Shown here one piece after another: positions 17,161 through 24,900 of a stretch of DNA of 64,000 bases. The DNA comes from Nocardioides oleivorans (GTDB lineage Bacteria; Actinomycetota; Actinomycetes; Propionibacteriales; Nocardioidaceae): NCBI RefSeq assembly GCF_004137255.1, contig NZ_SDWT01000001.1, positions 1,550,001 through 1,614,000 of the forward strand. Reading direction: 5' to 3'. A program made the position numbers and the translations under genes. Below the pieces are notes generated by a model that was not told the origin of the DNA, made no database searches, and worked only from the letters and a program-made list of their open reading frames with translations. The number at the start of each line of letters is the position of its first letter. Positions within the stretch are counted from its first letter, which is position 1.

Positions 17161-18629
17161 CCCACCCTGCGGCGACGCCCGGGGCCACCTCCAGGCCCGG
17201 CCCCGTCAGCGTCGCCGCGATCGACCTCGGGGCGTCGAGCGGTCGGGTGATGCTGGGCGAGGTCGGCCCGGGCGTGCTGCGCCTGACGGCCGCCGCACGG
17301 TTCGGCAACGACCCGGTCCGCACACCCGACGGCCTGCACTGGAACCTGCTCGAGCTCTACCGCCAGTCCCTCGCCGGGCTCGGCGCGGCCGCCCGCCTGG
17401 CCGCCGACAGCCCGGCAGGCCGGCTGGCCAGCGTCGGCATCGACAGCTGGGCGGTCGACCACGGCCTGCTGCGCGACGGCCGGCTGCTCGGCCAGCCGTT
17501 CCACTACCGCGACGAGCGTCGTGGTGAGGCCGGTCCGGCGATCGTCCACGAGGTGGTCGCCGCCGACGAGCTCTACGCCCGCAACGGCCTGCAGTTCCTG
17601 CCGTTCAACACGGTCTTCCAGCTCGCCGCCGACCCGTGGCACCGTGACGCCGACCGGCTGCTGCTCGTCCCGGACCTGCTGGCGTACTGGCTCACCGGCG
17701 TCGAGCGCACCGAGCGCACCAACGCCTCGACCACCGGCCTGCTCGACGTCCGCACCCGCGCGTGGGACGACGAGCTGCTCACGCGGCTCGGCTTCGCGCG
17801 CTCCCTGTTCACCGACCTCGCCGACCCCGGGGACCTGGTGGGTTCCTTGCTTCCCCGGGTCGGCGAGGCGGTCGGTGCCCCCGGCCTCCCGGTGGTGGCC
17901 GTCGGGTCGCACGACACCGCCTCTGCCGTCGTCGGGGTGCCGTTCGAGCGCGCCGAGTCGGCGTACATCTCCCTGGGGACGTGGGGCCTCGTCGGCCTCG
18001 AGCTCGACGAGCCGGTCCTCACCGAGGAGAGCCGGCTGGCGAACTTCACCCACGAGGGCGGGGTCGACGGCACCATCCGGTTCCTCACCAACGTCATGGG
18101 CACGTGGCTGCTCAGCGAGACCCTGCGCACGTGGGGTCGCGACGACCTCACCGCCCTGCTCGCGGCGGCCGCCGACGTGCCAGCCGCCTCCGTCCCGGTG
18201 GTCGACGTCCAGGACCCGCGCTTCGTGCCGCCCGGCGACATGCCCGCCCGCATCGCCGCGTGGTGCGCCGAGCACGACGTCGCGCCGCCGACCGACGCGG
18301 CCACCACGGTGCGCTGCATCCTCGAGTCCCTCGCGGTGGCGTACGCCGACGCGCTGCAGGCCGCGACCCGCCTGTCCGGCCGCTCGGTAGAGGTCGTCCA
18401 CGTGGTCGGCGGCGGCAGCCAGAACGAGCTCCTCTGCCAGCTGATCGCCGACCGCACCGGCCTCCCCGTCGTCGCCGGACCCGTCGAGGCGACCGCCCTC
18501 GGCAACGTGCTGGTGCAGGGACGGACCGCCGGCGCGATCACCGGTGGCCTGGGTGCGATGCGCGCACTCGTGCGCGAGACCCACGACCTGCGACGGCACG
18601 GACCGGGTCGGCGCCGGGACACACCTTGA
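17157..18629 (+). CDS. rhaB: L-rhamnulokinase
   Basis: A 490-residue FGGY-family sugar kinase phosphorylating L-rhamnulose at O1. N-terminal nucleotide-binding AAIDLGASSGRVMLG (about residues 21-35), then SVGIDSWAVDHGLL, PFHYRDERR, the LNASTTGLLD-like NASTTGLLD, HDTASAVVGVP, and the C-terminal VHVVGGGSQNELLCQLIADRTGLPV all match RhaB. It overlaps the aldolase fusion by four bases (ATGA). Its stop overlaps a TTG start for a small HTH gene. Basic, disordered C-terminal tail. Confidence 0.94.
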   Translation: MTHPAATPGATSRPGPVSVAAIDLGASSGRVMLGEVGPGVLRLTAAARFGNDPVRTPDGLHWNLLELYRQSLAGLGAAARLAADSPAGRLASVGIDSWAVDHGLLRDGRLLGQPFHYRDERRGEAGPAIVHEVVAADELYARNGLQFLPFNTVFQLAADPWHRDADRLLLVPDLLAYWLTGVERTERTNASTTGLLDVRTRAWDDELLTRLGFARSLFTDLADPGDLVGSLLPRVGEAVGAPGLPVVAVGSHDTASAVVGVPFERAESAYISLGTWGLVGLELDEPVLTEESRLANFTHEGGVDGTIRFLTNVMGTWLLSETLRTWGRDDLTALLAAAADVPAASVPVVDVQDPRFVPPGDMPARIAAWCAEHDVAPPTDAATTVRCILESLAVAYADALQAATRLSGRSVEVVHVVGGGSQNELLCQLIADRTGLPVVAGPVEATALGNVLVQGRTAGAITGGLGAMRALVRETHDLRRHGPGRRRDTP

Positions 18630-18835
18630 CCGATGCGCGGGAGGTCGTCCTGGCCGACGACGAGCTCAGCGTCCTGAGGCTGATGGCCGAGGGCGACACG
18701 ATCGACGTGGTCGCGCGCAAGCTGGAGATCTCCGAGCGGACCGTCCGTCGCAAGGCACGCAGTGCCTGTGACACGTTGGGGTGCGAGACCACCATCGAGG
18801 CGATCGTCTGGGCCGTGCGTCATGGCCACGTCTAG
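18626..18835 (+). CDS. Small LuxR-type HTH protein in the rhamnose operon
   Basis: A 69-residue protein that is essentially a lone GerE/LuxR DNA-binding domain. VLADDELSVLRLMAEGDTIDVVARKLEISERTVRRKARSACDTLG contains the four-helix pattern, with recognition helix around SERTVRRKA. There is no receiver or sensor domain. The TTG at 18626 overlaps the rhamnulokinase stop (TTGA), and no better start is visible, so translation is probably coupled. The neighbouring kinase frame is clearly coding and ends at 18629, so this is not a frameshifted remnant of it. It may be a regulator of the operon or of lut genes. Function not known. Confidence 0.65.
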   Translation: MTDAREVVLADDELSVLRLMAEGDTIDVVARKLEISERTVRRKARSACDTLGCETTIEAIVWAVRHGHV

Positions 18836-18889
18836 CACCACACTGGAAGCACGAGAGCACGCCCGAGAGCACGAAGGAAGGACAGCGAC

Positions 18890-19672
18890 GTGAGGGTCGC
18901 CCTCCAGGTCACCTGCGTCAACGACGCGATGTTCCCCGACACGGGGAAGGCCGTGGTGCGCCTGCTGCGCCGCCTCGGTGTCGACGTCGAGTTCCCGAAG
19001 GCGCAGACGTGCTGCGCGCAGCCGATGGTCAACACCGGCTACTTCGACGAGGCCGTGCCCGTCGTGCGCAACTTCGTCGATGCGTTCGCGGGGTACGACG
19101 CCGTGGTGACGCCGTCGGGCTCCTGCGCCGGGTCGGTGCGCCACCAGCACGCCCTCGTCGCCGAGCGCTCGGGCGACGCCGGGCTCCGGGCCGCCGTCGC
19201 GGAGACGTCGCCGAGGACCTACGAGCTCACCGAGTTCATCGTCGACGTGCTCGGGGTGACCGACGTCGGCGCCTACTTCCCGCACCGCGTGACCTACCAC
19301 CCGACCTGCCACAGCCTGCGGATGCTCGGCGTCGGCGAGCGGCCGCGCCGGCTGCTCGAGGCGGTCCGGGGGATCCAGCTCGTCGACCTCCCGCAGGCCG
19401 AGGAGTGCTGCGGCTTCGGCGGCACCTTCGCCCTCAAGAACGCCGACACGTCCATCGCCATGGGCGCCGACAAGGCCCGCCACGTCCGCGACACGGGCGC
19501 CGAGGTGCTCGTCGCCGGCGACAACTCGTGCCTGATGCACATCGGCGGCGTCCTCTCGCGCCAGCGTGCGGGCGTCCGCGTCATGCACCTCGCCGAGATC
19601 CTCGCCAGCACCGAGGAGACGCAGGGCGAGTCCAGCGGACCCGCCGTCGGCGCACGGGCGGCCGGCGCATGA
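18890..19672 (+). CDS. lutA: L-lactate oxidation iron-sulfur protein LutA
   Basis: A 260-residue protein with two CCG-type cysteine-rich domains: QTCCAQPMVNTGY (about residues 43-55) with SGSCAG, then TYHPTCHSLRMLG and EECCGFGGTFALKN (about 176-189). These mark LutA/YkgE, one of three subunits that oxidise L-lactate to pyruvate. The GTG at 18890 follows GAAGGAAGGA. The stop overlaps lutB (ATGA). Its position behind the aldolase/lactaldehyde dehydrogenase makes lactate from rhamnose the likely substrate. Confidence 0.93.
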   Translation: MRVALQVTCVNDAMFPDTGKAVVRLLRRLGVDVEFPKAQTCCAQPMVNTGYFDEAVPVVRNFVDAFAGYDAVVTPSGSCAGSVRHQHALVAERSGDAGLRAAVAETSPRTYELTEFIVDVLGVTDVGAYFPHRVTYHPTCHSLRMLGVGERPRRLLEAVRGIQLVDLPQAEECCGFGGTFALKNADTSIAMGADKARHVRDTGAEVLVAGDNSCLMHIGGVLSRQRAGVRVMHLAEILASTEETQGESSGPAVGARAAGA

Positions 19673-21261
19673 ACACCCCACGCCGTTCCTCTCCTCCGCT
19701 TCGCTCCCCCGAACAACGCCGTGGGGACCCCGAAAAGACCAGCGGCACCTTCGTCGGCATGCCGGCCTTCCCGACCGCCGCGCGTGCGGCGCTCGGCGAC
19801 ACCCAGCTGCGCCGCAACCTCGCGCACGCCACCCACACCATCCGCGACAAGCGCGCCCGTGTGGTCGCCGAGGTCGAGGACTGGGAGGACCTCCGGCTCG
19901 CCGGGGCGGGGGTGAAGGAGGCCGCGCTGCGCGACCTCGCCACCCACCTCGAGACGCTGGAGGAGTCGCTGGTCCGCGCCGGCGCGACCGTGCACTGGGC
20001 GCGCGACGCCGAGGAGGCGTGCGCGATCGTCGCCTCGGTGGCGAAGTCGCACGGCGCGGACGAGGTGGTGAAGGTCAAGTCGATGGCCACCCAGGAGATC
20101 GGCCTCAACGAGGCCCTCGAGGCCGAGGGCATCGCCGCCTGGGAGACCGACCTGGCCGAGCTCATCGTGCAGCTCGGCGAGGACCTGCCGTCCCACATCC
20201 TCGTGCCCGCGATCCACCGCAACCGGGCCGAGGTCCGCGAGATCTTCCAGCGCCGGATGGGCGTCGTCGGCCGGCCCGCTCCCGGCGACCTCACCGACGA
20301 GCCGAGCGTCCTGGCCGGCGCTGCGCGCGAGCACCTGCGCGAGAAGTTCCTGCGGGCCAAGGTCGGCGTCAGCGGGGCCAACTTCGCCGTCGCCGACACC
20401 GGCACGCTCGTCGTCGTCGAGTCCGAGGGCAACGGCCGGATGTGCCTGACCCTGCCCGAGGTGCTGGTCAGCGTGGTCGGCATCGAGAAGGTCGTCGCGA
20501 CCTGGGACGACCTCGACCCGATGCTGCGGTTGCTGCCGCGCTCGTCGACCGGGGAGCGGATGAACCCCTACACCTCGACGTGGTCGGGCGTGACGCCCGG
20601 GGACGGCCCGCAGGAGGTGCACGTCGTGCTCCTCGACAACGGCCGCACCCGTGCGCTCGCCGACGACGTCGGTCGCCAGGCGCTGCGGTGCATCCGCTGC
20701 TCGGCCTGCCTCAACGTGTGCCCGGTCTACGAGCGCGTCGGCGGGCACGCCTACGGCTCGGTCTACCCGGGTCCGATCGGTGCGATCCTCAACCCGCTGC
20801 TCAACGGCGTCTCCGACGAGCAGACCGCCTCGCTGCCGTACGCCTCCTCGTTGTGCGGCGCCTGCTTCGAGGTCTGCCCGGTCCGGATCGACATCCCGTC
20901 CGTGCTGGTCGACCAGCGAGCCCAGGTCGTCGACTCGCACCGCGGCGACCGGGTCCCCAAGGCCGAGGCGGTGGCGATGAAGGCCGCGGCCTGGACCTTC
21001 TCCGACGCCCGCCGCCTCGGTCTCGCCGAGCGCGCGTCCGGCCTGGCCGGCCGTGTCATCGGCCGCTTCTCCCGTACGACGCTGCCGGGCGGCCGCACCG
21101 CCGCCGGCCGCCTGCCCGGTCCCGCCGCCGGCTGGACCGGGGCCCGTGACCTGCCCGCCCCGCCGAGGGAGTCCTTCCGCGAGTGGTGGGCCAGGACCGA
21201 CGGCGGCACCCACGACGACCAGGACGGGTCCGGCACGGCGACGAAGGGTGGTCGCTCGTGA
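19669..21261 (+). CDS. lutB: L-lactate oxidation iron-sulfur protein LutB
   Basis: A 530-residue LUD-domain protein with two 4Fe-4S clusters. The conserved start TFVGMPAFPTAARAAL lies at residues 27-42. The LUD core includes KSHGADEVVKVKSMATQEIG and VADTGTLVVVESEGNGRM. The clusters are CIRCSACLNVCPVYERVGG and CGACFEVCPVRIDIP (about 343-415). The ATGA overlap with lutA supports 19669, but this adds about 25 Arg/Pro/Ser-rich residues not usual in the family, encoded by an inverted repeat (19676-19726). ATG 19759 is an alternative start. It overlaps lutC by GTGA. Confidence 0.92.
   Translation: MNTPRRSSPPLRSPEQRRGDPEKTSGTFVGMPAFPTAARAALGDTQLRRNLAHATHTIRDKRARVVAEVEDWEDLRLAGAGVKEAALRDLATHLETLEESLVRAGATVHWARDAEEACAIVASVAKSHGADEVVKVKSMATQEIGLNEALEAEGIAAWETDLAELIVQLGEDLPSHILVPAIHRNRAEVREIFQRRMGVVGRPAPGDLTDEPSVLAGAAREHLREKFLRAKVGVSGANFAVADTGTLVVVESEGNGRMCLTLPEVLVSVVGIEKVVATWDDLDPMLRLLPRSSTGERMNPYTSTWSGVTPGDGPQEVHVVLLDNGRTRALADDVGRQALRCIRCSACLNVCPVYERVGGHAYGSVYPGPIGAILNPLLNGVSDEQTASLPYASSLCGACFEVCPVRIDIPSVLVDQRAQVVDSHRGDRVPKAEAVAMKAAAWTFSDARRLGLAERASGLAGRVIGRFSRTTLPGGRTAAGRLPGPAAGWTGARDLPAPPRESFREWWARTDGGTHDDQDGSGTATKGGRS
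19676..19726. repeat. Inverted repeat inside the lutB N-terminal extension
   Basis: CCCCACGCCGTT (19676-19687) pairs with AACGCCGTGGGG (19715-19726) at 11 of 12 positions, with a pyrimidine-rich loop. It lies in frame between the lutB start and the first family-conserved residues. It looks like a small inserted palindromic element that became coding. Confidence 0.5.
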
Positions 21262-21842
21262 GCGCCCGCGACGACATCCTCGGCCGCGTCCGCGCGGCCC
21301 TCGCCGACGTGTCACCTGCGGTCTCCGTCCCCGCCGCACCGCGCGTGCCGGACCGTGGCGACCTGGTCGCGCTCTTCGACGAGCGGGTCGCCGACTACCG
21401 GGCCGTGGTCACCCGCTGCACGTCCGACGGACTCCAGGAGGCGGTCGCTGCAGCCCTCGGGCCCGCCCGCGCCGTCGTACCTCCCGGTCTCGGGCTCGAG
21501 GTGGCCGGAGCAGTTGTCGACGACGGCCTCTCCTCCGCCGAGCTCGACGCGATCGACGCGGTCGTCACCCGCGCCGCCGTCGGGATCGCCGAGACCGGCA
21601 CGATCGTGCTGGACCACCAGCCCGACCAGGGCCGCCGTGCGATCAGCCTCGTGCCCGACCTGCACGTCTGCATCGTCGACGCGAGCCAGGTCGTGGCCGA
21701 CGTGCCCGACGCGATCGCCCTCCTCGACCCGGCCCGGCCGCTGACCTGGATCAGCGGACCCTCCGCGACCAGCGACATCGAGCTCGACCGGGTCGAGGGC
21801 GTGCACGGTCCCCGCACGCTCCACGTGCTCCTCGTGACCTGA
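21258..21842 (+). CDS. lutC: L-lactate oxidation protein LutC (LUD domain)
   Basis: A 194-residue LUD-domain protein, third subunit of the LutABC lactate-oxidising complex. VVTRAAVGIAETGTIVLDHQPDQGRRAISLVPDLHVCIV and the C-terminal PLTWISGPSATSDIELDRVEGVHGPRTLHVLLV carry the family's ATSDIE and GVHGP motifs (about residues 165-185). GTG 21258 overlaps the lutB stop (GTGA). Last gene of the polycistron. The promoter region of the rhamnosidases follows. Confidence 0.92.
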   Translation: MSARDDILGRVRAALADVSPAVSVPAAPRVPDRGDLVALFDERVADYRAVVTRCTSDGLQEAVAAALGPARAVVPPGLGLEVAGAVVDDGLSSAELDAIDAVVTRAAVGIAETGTIVLDHQPDQGRRAISLVPDLHVCIVDASQVVADVPDAIALLDPARPLTWISGPSATSDIELDRVEGVHGPRTLHVLLVT

Positions 21843-21890
21843 CCACCCGGTCGTCTGGTGGCCAGTTTCGGCCATTCGACTTTCGGCTCT

Positions 21891-21906
21891 TGTGACCGTG
21901 GTCACG
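21891..21906. promoter_or_regulatory. Crp/GlxR-like binding site before the rhamnosidases
   Basis: TGTGACCGTGGTCACG matches the Crp-family pattern TGTGA-N6-TCACA except for the last base, and its inner 14 bases are a perfect palindrome with a two-base centre. It overlaps a possible -35 (TTGTGA) that precedes TACGGT at 21914-21919 by 18 bases. It suggests cAMP-receptor-type control. Binding is inference. Confidence 0.5.
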
Positions 21907-21926
21907 CCAGTTCTACGGTGCTCGCG

Positions 21927-21940
21927 CTGGAACGTTTCAA
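21927..21940. promoter_or_regulatory. LacI-type operator before the rhamnosidases
   Basis: CTGGAACGTTTCAA matches TTGAAACGTTTCAA at 12 of 14 positions, including a perfect right half and CG centre. It lies between the candidate -10 and the GTG start at 21980, mirroring the rhamnose operon operator at 8692. A weaker site (CGTAAACGTTTCAC) lies inside the gene at 22004-22017. Confidence 0.55.
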
Positions 21941-21979
21941 ACCGCGTTCCGCGCCTCGCTCGGAGAGTCTGGAGTTCCT

Positions 21980-24900
21980 GTGCCCACGTCACATCGTGTT
22001 GCCCGTAAACGTTTCACCTCCGCGGTGGCGACGATCGCCCTGCTGGCCGCCGGCCTCGTCGGCGTCGGTCTCGCCGGCACCGTCGCCCCCGCCGGTGCGG
22101 CCGAGGGCGTCTCCCTCGCCGACCTCGAGGTCGAGCGCAAGGCCGAGCCGATCGGCATCGACCTCGACCACCCGCGCTTCGGCTGGGTCATCGAGTCGGC
22201 CGCCCGGGGTGTCGTGCAGGAGTCCTACCGGGTCCGCGTGGCGACCGAGGCCGAGGGCCTCGACGGCGACCTGGTGTGGGACAGCGGCACCGTCCAGGAC
22301 GACCGCTCCTTCGACGTCCAGTACGAAGGCCCCGCGCTCGCGTCGACGACCGGCTACGTCTGGGACGTCGCGATCGTGACCACCAGCGGCACGGCCGTGG
22401 CGTCGAGCTCGTTCCGCACCGGCTTCGTCGACGAGGCCGACTGGGACGGCGCCGCCTGGATCGGCGCGCCTCCGCCGGCCGACCCCGCGGAGGGCTGGAC
22501 CGACTACACCGCCGAGTTCGACTTCTCCATCCAGCGCCACGCGTTCGGCGCCCTCTTCCGCGCCAACGGCGCGAACAACGCCCTCATGTGGCAGGTCTCG
22601 GTCGTCGACGGCGTCGCCGCGCTCCGACCGCACCGCAAGGTCAACGGGGGCTACACGCTCCTCGAGAACAAGAACATCCAGGCGCAGATCAGCGCCGCCC
22701 AGCTCAGCCAGGGCGTGCACACCCTCAGCGTCACCGTCAGCCCCGGCACCGCGACCGACAGCACCCGCGTGGTCACGAAGATCGACGGCATCCAGGTCGA
22801 CGACCGCCAGGTCGCCGGCACCGGCACCCTGTCGCGCGGCACCGTCGGCTTCCGCTCCAGCACCAACGCCGGCACCAACGAGCAGTTCACCGTCCACGGC
22901 GTCCGCGTCACCCGCACCGGTGACGGCGAGAAGCTGCTCGCCACCGACTTCTCCGACGGCAACCCCTTCCAGGGCGGCACGCTCGTCGGCAAGGAGCTGC
23001 GCTTCACCTCGTCCGCCGAGACGCTCCTGAAGGCGCCGGACAAGCCGGCACCCCTGCTTCGCAAGGAGTTCCCGGTCTCGAAGCCGGTCGCCCACGCGAC
23101 CTGGTACGTCGCCGCCGGCGGCTACGCCGACGTCACCATCAACGGCGAGCGGATCAGCGACGACACCCTCTCCCCGGGCTTCACCGACTACGACGACACC
23201 GTCCAGTACGTCGGCACCGACGTCACCGACCAGCTCGACCAGGGCGACAACGTCCTCGGCATGGAGCTCGGCCGCGGCTTCTTCGGCATGCTCGGCGGCA
23301 ACGTGTGGAACTGGCAGAGCCCGCCGTGGCACGGCGAGCCGCGCGCCCGCGGCGTACTGGCGCTGGAGTACGCCGACGGCACGACCGGTCGCGTCGTCAC
23401 CGACGACTCCTGGACCACGCGCGGCGGCCCCCGCCGCCTCGACGACCTCTACGCCGGCGAGCGCTACGACGCCCGCTACGAGGTCCCCGGCTGGGACACG
23501 GTGTCGTACGACGACTCCGCCTGGGCCGCGGCCGCCGAGGTCGACGGCCCCAGCGGCGAGCTCGTCGGCCAGCGCCAGCAGCCGATCCGGGTCACCCGCG
23601 TGCTGCAGCCGGTCTCGGTCACCGAGCCCGAGGACGGCGTCTACGTCCTGAAGTTCCCCAACGTCATCGCGGGGCGCACCCGGGTCACCGCCCAGGGCCC
23701 GGCGGGCACCACGATCACGCTCGCGCACGCCGAGAAGCTCCGCGCCAACGGCCGGGTCAACCTCGACAACAACGGCGGCTTCCAGCTCGGCTTCCAGACC
23801 GACACCTTCACCCTCGCCGGCACCGGCGCGGAGGAGACCTTCGAGCCGCGCTTCTCCTACCAGGGCTTCCAGTACGTCGAGGTCACCGGCTGGCCCGGCG
23901 ACCAGGCGCCGCCGCTGAGCGCCTTCACCGCCGAGTGGCTGCACACCGACGCCGCGCAGACCGGTGAGTTCCAGAGCTCCAGCGACGTCATGAACCGCAC
24001 CCACCAGGCGGTCGTGAACACGCTCTACAACAACATCCACGGCATCCCGACCGACACCCCGATGTTCGAGAAGAACGGCTGGACGGGCGACGCGGCTGTC
24101 GGTGCCGAGATGTTCATGCTGAACCTCGACACCCACGAGCTCTTCGCCAAGTGGATGAACGACCTCGACGAGACCCGCGAGGCCAACGGCGCCCCGATGG
24201 TGATCGCACCGAGCTCGGGCACCTGGGGCGCCTGGGGTCCGTCGCAGCCGTGGCACGCGGCCTACGTGATGATCCCGTGGTGGCTGTACCAGTACGGCGG
24301 CGACGACCGCGTGATGACCGAGCTCTACGACAACATCAAGGCCTACGTCGACCTCGAGTACGGCCGTCGCCAGGCCGACGGGCTCGTCATCAGCAACCGC
24401 CTCGGCGACTGGGTCAGCCCGGAGGGCAGCCCCGCCGGTGGACACGCCCCCGGTGAGGACCAGCGGGTCGAGGGCAGCGCCTACCTCTACCTGATGCTCG
24501 ACCAGATGGCGACCGTCGCCGAGCACCTCGGCAAGACGGCCGACGCGACCCAGTTCGCCACCCGCGCGGGCGTCGTCAAGGACGCCTTCAACACCGCCTA
24601 CCTCGACGGTGACCGCTACCGCGGCGCCGGCCAGGACGGCAACCGCTACCGCCAGGTGCACAGCGTGCTCGCGCTCGCCTTCGGGCTGACCCCGGACGAG
24701 GAGACCACCGAGGCCGTCGCGGCCCGGCTGGCCGCCGACGTCGAGCAGCGCGGCTACCACCTCGACACCGGCACCCTCGGCACCAAGTACCTCCTCCCGG
24801 TGCTGACCGAGCACGGCTACGCCGACGTCGCGGTCCGCCTCGCCGAGCAGACGTCGTACCCCAGCTGGGGCTTCATGCTTGACAACGGCGCCACGTCGAT

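Noticed and set aside
18626..18835. The small HTH frame as the end of a longer 357-residue protein from 17762
   Set aside because: The upstream part lies inside rhaB in another frame and is low-complexity Arg/Ala/Pro-rich. Only the part after 18626 shows a protein fold pattern.
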